From positions 130,048,096 to 130,112,095 of the forward strand of contig CM051455.1 in NCBI GenBank assembly GCA_028274465.1: a stretch of 64,000 nt of DNA. The letters are read 5' to 3'. Of the stretch, positions 48,330 through 59,703 are shown one piece after another. The position numbers and the translations under genes are program-made. The stretch comes from Plantago ovata. Its lineage: Eukaryota; Streptophyta; Magnoliopsida; Lamiales; Plantaginaceae. Numbering within the stretch: position 1 is the first letter of the stretch; every line of letters begins with the position of its first letter. The notes beneath the pieces are model-generated. The model made no database searches. It saw only the letters and a list, made by a program, of their open reading frames with translations, and had not been told where the DNA came from.

Positions 48330-51215
48330 ATCTTTCTTGTCAGTCTATACATTTTAACTCCTAGTTCTTTTGAGTCAAGATCAGGGCGGACCGAGAAATT
48401 TTTTTCAACTTCGGCTAATGAAAATTATAATAAAATATATGAAGAAATCTATCTATCAATCTCATTTTTCAAAAAAATAACTGAAATTTTCCAAAACTAA
48501 ATTTGTTTTCTTAATTTTCAACATGGTTGGGTCCGCCCGTGGTCTAGACTCTAGATACATTAGATGGTGGTGTGAGCAAACTTTATAGATGATTTTGAAC
48601 GAAAGATAGTGTTTTCATTCCATAGCAACAACGCTTCAACAACTCATTACAAAAGAATCAGGACAAAACTCACCTCAACAAACTGTTCAATCTAACTCTA
48701 TCACACCTTATACTCTAGGGAAACCCAAAAATGATTTACATTCGGCTCCCAACTTCCTATCCTCATAACATCTACCAAAAACACGAGACACAGTCTCTTT
48801 CAAAATCACATTCAAACCTTTCTCTTTAGACTGGAAAACGCGAGCATTGCGCTCCAACCAGATGTTGTACATAAGCTCCGTGAATAAAGCTTTGAATAAT
48901 CGATGCCTTGGTCTTTTTCCCTTCATGTACTTGCAAGCCAACACTACATTTGCATCCCAGTCACTGGACGTCTCAGTAATACCAAACCAAGCTAACAGAC
49001 TGTTCCACAATCTATTCGTAACGGGACATCAGAAGAATAGATGATTTTGATCTTTTATATCCTGTTTACAGAAGATACACATAGGATCAATGCTCTGATT
49101 AAACCTCAACATTCTCACCTTTGTTGCCAGCCTTTGCCTCAGCGCCATCCATGTGCAAAATCGTGCTCTTGGGGTAGCTTTGTTATTGAGAACTACGTCC
49201 CTCCAGACTACTTTTGCTATAGGTGGACGCACCAGATCATAGGCTGCATTTTTATCAAACTTCTCTGCTCCCATTAATTTATCCCATTGGTCAGAAGCAA
49301 CTACCAACTCCCTGCACTTTAAAATTTTACGCAACAGGAAAGAGGAATCTGCAGGAGCTGGCATGTCTTTCAGGGGTTGATCTTTAATATAGTAGGCGTG
49401 TAACCATCTAACCACAACTTATCAACTTTCTTATTAACAGCCCAAAGAGTTTTCAAAAAACATAACCTTGTTACTAGAAGGTAAATGTTCGAGCCCCAAA
49501 CCCCCTTCGCTTTTTACTCTACAAATATCTTCCCACGCAACAGGTGATTTTCTGCTCTCTGCCGCCTCACCCGTCCAAAGAAATCTCCTGCAAAGACCTT
49601 CAATAGCAGTCATTACTTTCTTTGGCATAAGAAAAATGCGACTCCAGTAGTATTGCACTGCATATAATACGCTTTTGATCAACTGTAGACGACCTCCGTA
49701 GCTCAAAAGACGAGATGTCCAATGGTTGATTTTAGCCACAATTTTCTCAATAAGTGGTTGGAATTGCAAGATGGAAAGCCTTTTCCCATTTAAAGGGACA
49801 CCCAGATACCGGAACGGTAGTTGTCCTTCCTGCAGCTGGCTCAGAACCAGAATTTCTTGGTTAACTTCTTGTTTGACTCCACTAAAGTAAGCCTCACTCT
49901 TTTGACAGTTAGCAACTAGGCCTGACGTACGACTGAATTTATCAAAGACCTCCAGAAGTGCTTTAACTGATTTCACATCTCCTTTTGAAAGAAGAGCAGA
50001 TCGTCTGCGAATACTAGGTGAGCTAGACCAAATCTCTCACATCTAGGATGAAACCGAAACTGGGAGCTGTGTTTCAATCCTTTCATTAGCCTACCAAGAT
50101 ATTCCATGCATATAACTTTATAGATGATGTTGTGACCAAAATTTAACTTCTACCATTTACACTTTTATATATAGATGGTATAGGGTGTTATCGATGTAAT
50201 TTAGAATGGTACTAGTGTTTTATTTTGGGTAGCACGAAGATGGTTAGAGTTAGACGTTATTTTTAAGAGTAATTCTTATATTTCTTCCGTTCAGATAATG
50301 TGCAGCTTGACTTGTTTATGTTGATTTCAATTTTATTCCTACAAATTTTTCTACTACCAAACATAATATTGAGTTAAACCTTTCTGGTCAGTTTATACAT
50401 TTTAACTCTTAGCTCTTTTGAGTCTAGATCAGGGGTGGACTGAGAAAAAAAAATCAACTTCGACTAAGGAAAATTATAATGAAATATATGAAGAAATTTA
50501 TCTATAAATCCCATATTTCAAGAAAATAAGTGAAATTTTACACAACCAATTTATTGTATTTTATTTTTAACATGGGCTGGAGCCAGCCTAGCCCAGGTGC
50601 TGGGTCCACCCCTGGTCTAGACTCTAGTCACAGTAAAATTTATAGATGACGTTGTGACCAAAATTTAACTTCTACCATTTACACTTTTTATAGATGGTAT
50701 AGGGTGTTATCGCTGTAATTTAGAGTGGTACTAGTGTTTTATTTTGGGTAGCGAGAAGATGGTTAGAGTTAGTCGTTATTTGTGAGAGTAAGAAACTGTT
50801 CCTTTCGTCTGAACAGAACTGAACAGAATTGGACTGAACTGAATGAACCTGAACATAACTGAACTCAATTTATTTTTGTATAAAATATAACTAAGCAAAC
50901 ATGAACAGAACTGAATGAACCCGTACATAACTGAACTTAATTGAACAAAATTTAAATTAATGAGTTTTCATACGAGAAGAACATAGCCTAATTCTTATAT
51001 TTCCTCCGTCCAGATAATAATGTGCAGTTTGTCTTTTTTATGTTGATTTTAATCTCAAATTAATGAATTATATCAAAATGACACCGAAAAAGAATTATAT
51101 AAAAATATATTCATTAAAGTTCAATAAATATATTGTGATAATATAATAATATTAAAGTATTTAATTTCATTCCGACCAAAATTTCTGCTACCAAACATAA
51201 TATTGAGGTAACCAT
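48330..51215 (+). repeat. Tandem spacer duplication, first copy split by a LINE
   Basis: Unit A (48330-48593 plus 50114-50375) and unit B (50380-51215) share, in order, cagt.tatacattttaactc, gaaaattataat.aaatatatgaaga, ggtctagactctag, ttgtgaccaaaatttaactt, gttttattttgggtagc and accaaacataatattgag. Unit B has an extra gaactgaa repeat (50810-50950) and a longer MITE-like stretch. Confidence 0.8.
48594..50113 (-). pseudogene. 5'-truncated LINE with 15-bp target duplication
   Basis: Flanked by aactttatagatgat at 48579-48593 and 50114-50128. Reading from 50113 on the minus strand it opens within RT at CMEYLGRLMKG. It passes the active site HLVFADDLLFF, then LPFRYLGVPLNGKRL and TPRARFCTWMALRQRL, and ends with the zf-RVT-like part (49010-48708). 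Frames are broken at about 49435 and 49030. It is closely related to the LINE at 40872-43135, with a short A tail. It was dead on arrival because its 5' part never integrated. Confidence 0.92.
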
Positions 51216-52215
51216 GTGAGACTTTATTTTCTTTTTGTACTCTAAAATACAGTACTGTAGTGTAGACTTGGATATAAATAAGGAGGTTACTTACACGGTG
51301 TATGTGAAGTGTGAATTTGACCGTTTTGACCACAAAATATATAACCCCACATGTTTCAGGTATTACATGTCAGCCCAAACCAAACCAAACTAAACACGCC
51401 CCAAACACTTTCCCATCCAGCTAATACTACTCGTAATCAAACATTAATTAATTAGCATACATTTAAAATTTTAAAACACCTCCCCAATCAGTCAAAATTT
51501 CATAAACTCGTCTTTCCCTCCAAATATCCACTTCCTATTTTACCCCCCAAACTCACACGTGTCAGAATTCCATTCGCTCTGCCTCACGAAGAAGCTGATC
51601 CACGCCTACAAAGTCAAGCTGTAATCAGCAAATACTTCCCTGAAACCAGCTCAACCTCCAATTAAACAAAAAATCACCATTAATTTAGAAATTTTTTAAC
51701 CTTAATAAATATCTCATTCAAATTCAATAAATAGAGGTTGCACTTCACCCTTGGACTCTGTCTCTGTGTAGAGTTTTTTTTTTCTCTTATTCAAATTACA
51801 AAACCCAGATTATTTTTTTTCCATTCCCCCTTTGAATCTTTTCGATTCAATTGGAGTTGTTATCTCCAACACAGAGGTAATTTCACTCTTTCCCTAAAAC
51901 CCCAGTTCTTTTTCTTGGTTTCTTTTCTGCTTTTTTCTATATATGATGTGGGATTGGATTATCTGTTTGTTTTCATTGTGGATTAGCTTTTATTTCGACT
52001 TGCACACATTGTGTTTGTGTTAATGTCTCTATGAGGAAAATACTAATACAATACGCATGAATCTTATGGCTTTTACGTCCAGTTTCATTGTATGTTTGTG
52101 TTTGTGATGTCAAGTTGTAGTGATCTTTTAGTTCGATTTTTCTTTCGAGGGGAAGAAGATTTGTAAATGTGCTTGCTTATTCATTGCTGATGAAACTATC
52201 TTTTGACTTATGCAG
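51216..52215 (+). promoter_or_regulatory. CIPK copy 2 promoter and 5'-leader intron
   Basis: A G-box CACGTG (51556-51561, within an ABRE-like cacacgtgtc) lies upstream. A TATA-like ataaataga is near 51727. The leader intron runs from 51877 (AGAG|GTAATT) to 52215 (TATGCAG). The region near the acceptor (gcttattcattgctgatgaaact) matches copies 1 and 3; the distal promoter does not. Confidence 0.6.
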
Positions 52216-52395
52216 GAATATAAGGATAAGCGACATCTGACATCAGCCTTGATAAGGATAAGCTCTTGCTTGCCGAAGAGAAATCCAATTTTACAGCTGG
52301 ATTTTTTTGCATTATAAGAGCCTACTAGCTCATTCAATTGTTTCCCAACATATTAAAACCTTCTAGTTGGTGAAAAGAATCAACTTTGTTTGGAC

Positions 52396-53718
52396 ATGGA
52401 AAACAATGAGAACCAGGGGAAGGTTCTGATGAACAAGTATGAGTTAGGAAGGTTGTTGGGACAGGGCGCTTTCGCCAAAGTTTACTATGCCAGGGACATT
52501 AAAACCGGTAGGCAAGTGGCGATCAAGGCTATTGACAAGGAGAAGGTGAAGAAAGTTGGGATTGCAAGGCAGACAAAGCGAGAGATATCGGTTATGGGAT
52601 TAGTCAAGCACAAGAACGTTATGCAGCTATACGAAGTGATGGCCACAAAGACCAAGATCTACTTCGTGATGGAGTATGCCAAGGGCGGCGAGCTTTTCCA
52701 CAAAGTGGCGAAAGGCAAGCTCAAAGAAGACGTTGCACGAAAGTACTTTCAACAGTTGATCAGTGCGGTTAATTTTTCTCATAGTAGGGGAGTATATCAC
52801 CGCGATTTGAAACTGGAGAATTTGCTTTTGGATGATGATGAAAATTTGAAGGTGACAGATTTTGGCTTGAGTGCACTCCCGGAATCCAGGCGACATGACG
52901 GTTTGTTCCACACAACTTGCGGAACCCCTGCGTATGTGGCACCCGAGGTTATTAGGCGGAAAGGATACGATGCGGCTAAAGCTGATATTTGGTCTTGTGG
53001 GGTGATCTTGTTTGTTCTTGTTGCTGGTTATCTTCCATTTTTTGAATCAAATCTGCTGAGAATGTATCAAAAGATAGGAAATGGTGAGTACAAATTTCCC
53101 AAGTGGTTCCCAACTGAAGTGCGGGGGCTTATCTCAAGGATTCTTGATCCGAATCCCGACACTAGAATATCGATGGCTGAAATTATGGAAAACCCTTGGT
53201 TCAAGATTGGTCTGGATTCGGAGATTTCCAATAATGAAGCAGATGAAGTTGGAGATTCGGAGAAGCTTGTGGTCGACCCTGATTCTGTATTACAAGCCTT
53301 GACTTTTGATCATATAGATGATGCTAAGCTGGATGCCAAAAAAGTTAGTCTCAATGCATTTGATATCATATCTCTCTCCAATGGACTCAACTTGTCTGGT
53401 TTATTCGTGAGCAACGACCAAAAGGATGAAGTTCAGTTCACATCTGCTAAGCCAGCTTCTACTATCATATTGAAAATGGAAGAAATTGCAAGCCACCTGA
53501 AGTTGGAAATGGCGGAAAAAGATCAAGGTTGTTTGAAACTAGAAGGGCGGAATATGGCCATTGATGTAGAAATACTTGAGATATCTCCGACGTATCATTT
53601 AGTTGAGATGAAGAGATCCAGCGGTGATTCGACAGAGTATCAGAGTTTCCTGAAGGAGTTTAGGCAAGCTGTTAAAGAGATTGTTTGGGCTTGGCAAGGT
53701 GAGGAGAGGCAATGCTAA
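52396..53718 (+). CDS. CIPK: CBL-interacting protein kinase (CIPK/SnRK3), copy 2
   Basis: Calcium-sensor-dependent Ser/Thr kinase, 440 residues from the ATG at 52396. An in-frame TTG two codons earlier is not a plausible start. The Gly-rich loop is GQGAFAKV (22-29), followed by Lys44, HRD 135-137, DFG 155-157 and APE 182-184. The NAF motif starts at residue 320 in [23 protein letters not shown]-type region and the conserved [10 protein letters not shown] tail follow. It is very close to copy 1 throughout the kinase domain. Differences concentrate in the junction before NAF, where it has four extra residues ([11 protein letters not shown]), and in the C-terminal tail. The coding part is intronless and intact. 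Its regulation may differ from copy 1 because the upstream kilobase is unrelated apart from the leader. Confidence 0.93.
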   Translation: MENNENQGKVLMNKYELGRLLGQGAFAKVYYARDIKTGRQVAIKAIDKEKVKKVGIARQTKREISVMGLVKHKNVMQLYEVMATKTKIYFVMEYAKGGELFHKVAKGKLKEDVARKYFQQLISAVNFSHSRGVYHRDLKLENLLLDDDENLKVTDFGLSALPESRRHDGLFHTTCGTPAYVAPEVIRRKGYDAAKADIWSCGVILFVLVAGYLPFFESNLLRMYQKIGNGEYKFPKWFPTEVRGLISRILDPNPDTRISMAEIMENPWFKIGLDSEISNNEADEVGDSEKLVVDPDSVLQALTFDHIDDAKLDAKKVSLNAFDIISLSNGLNLSGLFVSNDQKDEVQFTSAKPASTIILKMEEIASHLKLEMAEKDQGCLKLEGRNMAIDVEILEISPTYHLVEMKRSSGDSTEYQSFLKEFRQAVKEIVWAWQGEERQC

Positions 53719-53767
53719 GTTCAGTTTTTTCCGGAAGAAACTAACACTAGCTAACATATTAATTATC

Positions 53768-53990
53768 TGTACAATGATGGCTGTAGTGTTGTTGAATTAA
53801 CTAATTGATATGTAATTCATTACCAAAATCTTTTGAACCAGTTACAAATTACAATAATAGTAATAGTGTTGCAGAACCATACAGTTCTTTTGGATGATAT
53901 TGATATATATGTAGCCATTGCCCATTGGTACCTGAGGTTTCACTTATTGATCTTGAAAGTTGAATATTATTGATATATAGCCTTTGATAT
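53768..53990 (+). pseudogene. Relic of HAD gene exon 10 and following intron
   Basis: Starts ctgtacaatgatggctgta, matching ctgtacaatgatggccgtgg in exon 10 of the HAD gene (24337). It continues with tgtaattcattaccaaaatc, gttgcagaacca, tcttttggatgat, tagccattg..tacc..aggttt and atatagcctttgatatt, which match the HAD intron 10 sequence in order up to about 24600. It abuts the CIPK copy 2 3' UTR. Exon 11 is not recognisable. It is a breakpoint fragment, not a gene. Confidence 0.8.
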
Positions 53991-53999
53991 TAATTACTC

Positions 54000-54244
54000 T
54001 ATGATTTATGAATGAAAGATATTCTGTAATTAAGCAAAACAAAGAAAAGATTACTACTTGGTGTGCTTTTGGGAAAGGCTTCTGTCTCAAACGAAAGGAT
54101 TCAACTGTTATCAATCACTGTGTAATTAGTTGATAATTATACTTTGTATAAATGAATAGTTGTTTTCATAACTTTTAATAGCCTTTGAATGAATGTGTCA
54201 AGAGGATACACTCTTTGAAATGTTGTTAGCAGTTGAGCTAGCAA
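54000..54244. other. Spacer after the HAD relic
   Basis: AT-rich, no gene seen. Confidence 0.4.
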
Positions 54245-54560
54245 GCTCCACAACAACGGCAACACATAGCAATGCACAGAAACAGAAAAGACACGAGAGG
54301 TTTTACGTGGTTTGATCAAGACTGATCTACATCCACGGGAGACCGGCTCCAAATCACTATCAATAAACTCAACTAGTGTTACATCGTTACAGAAGAGAAT
54401 GAATCTCAATCACAGAAACTCTCTCAATATCGATACTGTCTCACTGATTTCACTCAATAACAGAGCTCGCTCACAATGAACAACACACAAGAAATAACTG
54501 CCATCTATCGACTAAATACAACAAAGAATAAAGAAGAAGAGCAGACAAACCGTCGGATGA
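54245..54560 (-). mobile_element. Copia-like LTR fragment
   Basis: The clause gaggttttacgtggtttgatcaagac...ctacatccacgggaga is the well-known signature of certain plant Copia LTRs read on one strand. Ends and target duplication are not visible, and no internal coding sequence is present. Confidence 0.45.
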
Positions 54561-54732
54561 GAAATGATCCAAGGGCTGTGATGATGAAGCGTAACAACTT
54601 ATCAATTAATTCCTCAATTTCATTACAAATTTACTCTTTGATTAATGACAATCATATTTAACTCGTATATTACATTTAAATTATATTGATAAAAAATTTA
54701 CAAAAAATACTAATAATACTGCTAACTTATAC

Positions 54733-54874
54733 CCTTTACAACTACCTCTACACTAATACTATACAAACTTTCTAAACCACCTTATTTCTCCACACCGAAA
54801 ACCAACCTTATAACTTCGCCACCGTCAGGATCGAACCCAACACCTCTCCTTCACTATCCCAACTCCTTACCGCA
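54733..54874 (-). mobile_element. tRNA-derived SINE, 11-bp target duplication
   Basis: Flanked by ctaacttatac at 54722-54732 and 54875-54885. On the minus strand it begins gtgcggtaaggagttggg (A-box region) and has the B box gggttcgatcctga. It ends near tagttgtaaagg. Related to the repeat in the UGT intron. Confidence 0.82.
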
Positions 54875-56329
54875 CTAACTTATACACTTTTTAAGTATAT
54901 ACTTTTTAAAAAAAATAATTACATCTGTATATTTAAGAGTAATGCGTGGTCAACCATCATTACTGTCGACAAAGGAGGAAGTTTGTAATAAAATAGAGAA
55001 GGTATCTAAACATATAACTTCCAAATTGCATACTAGTACTTCACAATAAACTCTTATACTTCCAGTCCGCCACACTTCCAATTCTCTTTGCATTTAGCAC
55101 CCAAACAACAGTATCTATCGATGATCATGCAGATGTTAAACCAAAAGAGCAGATGCCTATGCGGTGTGGTTAATAAGAGAGTTTGGCCAATCAGTTATTT
55201 TGGTAATGGATTTTAGCCATTTGGTGATATGCCTTTGTACAAAAGCTGCAATATAACATGTTCAAATATGCATAGACGTTGCGTTACAAACACGAGTTAT
55301 TCATTTGGGACTTTATTTGGTACCATTTCTATAAATATGTGTGTTGCAAACTTGCAATAATGAAGCCGGAAAAATGCAGGTTATGTAGGTTATCTATATT
55401 CCAATTCCTCCATGTACTACGATCGATTGTCGTGTACGTAATCGATCAGATATAATTCTAATTTAGAAACTGGCCTAAAACGTTTATTGGATTAATTACA
55501 GATTTGATAGAGTGTTAATCCGAATCAGAATGGTTCTCTGAGCATAATTCGGCTATCGAACCAATAGAGGAACATAGTCAAGACGAAATGAAGGAATGAG
55601 GATCTAGGGATTCAGATTGCACGCTACGTTTTATCACTTGTACTATATATGTACATTAGGGGTGTATTGATCAGATTGGTGTTCTGCGAGACTCATTGGT
55701 ATTCATTGGATTGACTTCGTTTATATATGGCCAGGATGCTTTCTTTCTTAATTTAACTGAGGTGACACAATGGGAATGAAGCCGAAACAAGGAACAAGCA
55801 AGAGGAGGTGAAGGGTATGTGTGCTTTCTTTCTTGTAAGCTTGGAGTAGGCAGAAGCAATTTCGTAGCACCCTAAAGTTTATTTTGTTGATCTTTAAGAT
55901 AATTTTTTTTATACATAATAGAATTCTAACTAATTGATGGTGAAGGCCGGAAATCACTTAATAATACGTTTGTTGTTAGATCTAGTTGTGTGCATTTGAT
56001 ATACATCCATGCATGTGAGAAGTTTCTATAATAATGTAGGTATACGTGTGAATCTGAGATCCTTTAATTTTATGGTTGGGTTTCTATTCCAACTTGGAAA
56101 AAGATGATAAAAGGAGTTACTCGGTACTACCGTACTACTAGAATCATATAAACATGATTCACGCTTTGACATGGTCATCAAACAAAACACAGACTCATTA
56201 ATTAATTAATTACTTTGTCAACAATTCTCTATCAGCTCCGTTAATATACACACCCAGTTCAAACTTATAATCATTATCAACCGACTGATATAACCAGTTA
56301 ACGTATATGTAAGCTGCATAACAAATAAA

Positions 56330-56479
56330 CAATGGGTCTAGCTCAATTGGTTAGACTGAGGTGTCATGATACTAGAGGTCATAGGTTCAATTCTCGTCAA
56401 GTGCGGGATTATTTATAATTTAATACTAGCTTTGTAATGCTACTTGAGAAATTGTAATGATTCGATTATTAGAAAAAAG
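56330..56479 (+). mobile_element. tRNA-derived SINE with imperfect target duplication
   Basis: A-box type tagctcaattggttaga (56339) and B-box type aggttcaattctcg (56382). It is flanked by gctgcataacaaataaa (56313-56329) and gttgcatacgaaataaa (56480-56496), which match except at three positions. It ends in an A run. It is not a tRNA: no acceptor stem pairs. Confidence 0.72.
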
Positions 56480-56500
56480 GTTGCATACGAAATAAATGTT

Positions 56501-56640
56501 CACTACAAGAATTTTGATCAATTGCGACCCATCTTAGTTACGACTCTTTTTCTTAAGGATTGTAAATTTTTAATTACGACTCTTATATGATTGTTTGTAA
56601 CTCTTAAAAAGAATCGTACAAATACAACTATCTAATCAAT
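56501..56640 (+). mobile_element. CACTA-type left terminus
   Basis: Begins CACTACAAGAATTTTG directly behind the SINE target duplication. Subterminal words gttacgact / agtcgtaa-like follow (ttacgactcttt, aattacgactctta). No matching right end is found. Confidence 0.45.
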
Positions 56641-57489
56641 AAGAAAGACTCCTAAAAATGTCATAGAATTGTACACGACATATTAACACACATTTAGGGT
56701 AAAATAGGGTAAAATCATGACTCATTCTCCAAAGTGAATTTTGAGATTACATTTTGAAATATTGATCAGAGAATCTATTCAAATTCATATTTTTTTCTCC
56801 AATATTTTGTATTCATCTTTGAATAAATGTATCTCTTCTTCTTCTTTTTTAAGACCAAATATTAATTTTGAGTCATATTTTGTATGTCTCCCAGATCAAA
56901 ATCACATGTTTAATTCCAAAAAACAACACTGTATATTTAACTACAAGAATTACATATCTAGTAATGCATTTAGTGCCTGTACACCAAACATTTCCTAGCT
57001 ATGATCTAATACAATCTATGCAAACGGAAATTGTGTCAATATTTACATATTACTCTTAAAAAGTACAGTCAACTGTTCGAACATAGAGAAGTAAGAGAGT
57101 ATACAATTTATGAGTTTATACATAGCATCGCAAAATTAAGTTTGTAACTTTTTCTAAATGTATGTGAATCCCGTGAACATCTTCTTGAGTCTTGACTTGC
57201 TAAGAGTATCTTTACTCTTTCACGAAAGAAATAATGTAGGCGGAAAATCTAACCTATTAAATCTTTTAGGCAGCGTTGGCCCATATACTACTGAATATTG
57301 ATACAACACTTTCCATCAACGACTACACAAATTTTAAATTATAGTCATGTTTTTTTTAAGTCATTATTCTCGGGTTATTACTATTTTTTAAACATGAAGA
57401 ATTCGTAGCGGTTACGTTTTGAAAACGTATAATATAGGTAAACCTCACAACCTCACTTAATAGACTAAAAACACGTGAACAAAGTTAAA

Positions 57490-58465
57490 CCGTACAAGAG
57501 TGATATCCTCTGACTACTATTGTGGGATTCGAGAATATGTTACCAAAATGATGATACTTTCTTTTGAAACAACTGAACCAAAGCTTTTGGTTATTTCTTT
57601 TAGTCACTATACAGTACACACCATAGACCATCTCCAACCCATAAACTCTAGTTTACGCAAGTCAGCATTCCACTCACATCTAACTCTATCATACTCTTCA
57701 TCTCCAACCCTCATACTATATTTTACCCAAATTTACTTTTTCTTTTCCCATTTCTTTTTAAACTATTGCATTCTTTTTCCGTTTCTTTTAAAATATTATA
57801 CTTCATATTAAATGTCATTAATTAATTAAAACAACATAAAATTATACTACATAAAACTTCATACTTCATATTATTTAAATGTCATTAATTAATTAAAATA
57901 ACATAAAAATTTCATACTACATATTATTTAAATGTCACTTTCAATTTCTATTGATTTCAAATATTTTAAATTTTGTAATTGATATTTTAATACAATTTAT
58001 CAATAGTGAAATATATGAAAAATGAATAATAAAAAAAATAATGAAAAAGAAAATTAAAAGATAAGAAACAAAAAATATAAGTTAATGAGAAATAACAAAA
58101 GGATAAAACAACAGCAAAAAAAAGAAAAAGTAAAAGAAAAAGTAAAAGGAAAAAAAATAAAGAAAAAAACACATCTAAACCGTTTGCTATTAGCAAACGA
58201 GTTAGCCTATCTAACGCTTAGCAAACGGATGGAGGGAGCAGTATGCTGACCAAACCTTTATCTAACGTTATTACAAACACCGATGGATCGAGCTAGTTTT
58301 AGTACCTCACGGACTCCCGACTAAAATACCGTACAAGTGTGATATACATATACTCTAGTACTCCTGGTCGGGTTCGAGAATATCTGACCAAAATGATGAT
58401 ACTTTCATTTGAAACAACCGAACAAAACCTTTTGGTTATTTTTTTTAGTCACTATACACCATCGA
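57490..58465 (+). repeat. Direct repeat flanking a 0.7 kb AT-rich segment
   Basis: 57493-57625 and 58331-58460 share, in order, accgtacaagtgtgatat, gggttcgagaatat, accaaaatgatgatactttc, gaaacaac and ttttggttatttttttt.agtcactata. The segment between them begins with catctccaaccc words typical of small inverted-repeat elements, but its ends are unclear. Confidence 0.65.
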
Positions 58466-58539
58466 GAAGAATTGGGACCGTGGATATCATGCTTAATGGA
58501 CTGATCACATCACACACATCACATCATTCACTCGAGGCA

Positions 58540-58740
58540 CCACGTCAGGCGCTTTCTCCGTACCAATTCTACTTCCAATTTCAACCTTGCCTGCCTCACT
58601 GGCAATTTTGTCCACACGTCACACGCTTATTCCCTCCCAACTATAATGCCAATTTTAACCTTGCCTGTTTCACTGGCAATCTTGGCCACGTCAGACGCTG
58701 TTTCCCTCCCAAATCTAATTCCAAACGTACCCCTTCGTAC
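58540..58740 (+). promoter_or_regulatory. Promoter minisatellite with repeated ACGTCA elements (CIPK copy 3)
   Basis: A unit of about 70-75 bp, with caccttgcctg..tcactggcaat, cacgtca and ccctcccaa, is present in two to three copies. bZIP-type cores lie at 58540-58547 (CCACGTCA), 58614-58621 (ACACGTCA) and 58686-58693 (CCACGTCA). Copy 1 has a single unit at 30034. Confidence 0.65.
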
Positions 58741-59703
58741 ATCCACGTAGGTTACTCAGCTGTATATTAGGGCATTAGCAAATTCACTGCCCACCCAAAA
58801 CCTTAACTCCTATATTTTTATAATATAATTTTGATAAATAATTTATGATTATGGTTCCATTAAGATTAATCGAGAGTTAAAATTAAAAAAAGTCAAACCA
58901 GAACAATTCTGGTGGAATATACTTCACTTCATCTTCTCTAGTTTCTCATCATTCAATTTTTCATTTTTTTTTTCTGGAAGCTCTTGGTTCCAATCAAACT
59001 TTCTTTCTCTGCAAACAGGGGAGGTACTTTAACTCTTTCTCTACAGTCCGAGCTGTGTGTTCTTGGTTTCTTTTTTGCTAATTTTATATTTCACTAGTGT
59101 GGATAAACAAAGATAGCAATTTTGTTTCTCGGATCTTAATACATTTGTTTGTTTTGGAGAAAGATTCACTTGAAATCTAGTTGCAGATAATGTGTTTGTG
59201 TTATTGCCTCTGTGAGGAACATAATGGAATTACATCAATGAATCTTGTGGTTGTTTACGTAACTCTGTTCCCTGTTTGATTTAATCAGAACCTTCCGGGT
59301 TTTGATTTTATATTGTATATAGAGTTGATTCTTGATAATGCTTTGGAAGTGACAATTTTGGTTAGATATGAATCATATGATGTGCTTGCTTATTCATTGA
59401 TGATTTTTATATTATAATTCAATTTGAAGTTGTTGTATATAGTGTGAAATTTTGTTAGATATGTGTGTGCTTAATTATTCATTGCTGATGAAACTTTCCT
59501 TGTCTTGTGTTGTGCTATGCAGGAACATATTGTCTCGTTTGGTAGCAATCTTGTTTGTCCTAGTGATAAGGATAAGCTTGGCTGCTGAACCAAAATCGGA
59601 TTTTGCAGCAGCTAGATGTGCATTTCAAAAGCCAACTAGCTCAACTTGTTTCTAAACATCTTAGAACCTTCAAGTTGGAAACAAAGTTCGATTTTGTTCG
59701 GAA

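Larger units (their letters stand above)
55140..58760 (+). repeat. Upstream block of CIPK copy 3, collinear with 26690-30200
   Basis: Anchors are listed under the copy 1 block. It follows the HAD relic, so the order HAD end, spacer, CIPK is the same as at 24-32 kb. No gene lies within it. The short frames at 55671, 56741 and 57987 are AT-rich chance frames. Confidence 0.7.

Noticed and set aside
52390-52395. Start of CIPK copy 2 at 52390
   Set aside because: The codon is TTG; the first ATG is at 52396 and matches copy 1.
56330-56410. tRNA gene
   Set aside because: Only the internal promoter boxes match; stems fail, and the unit is flanked by a long duplication as in a SINE.
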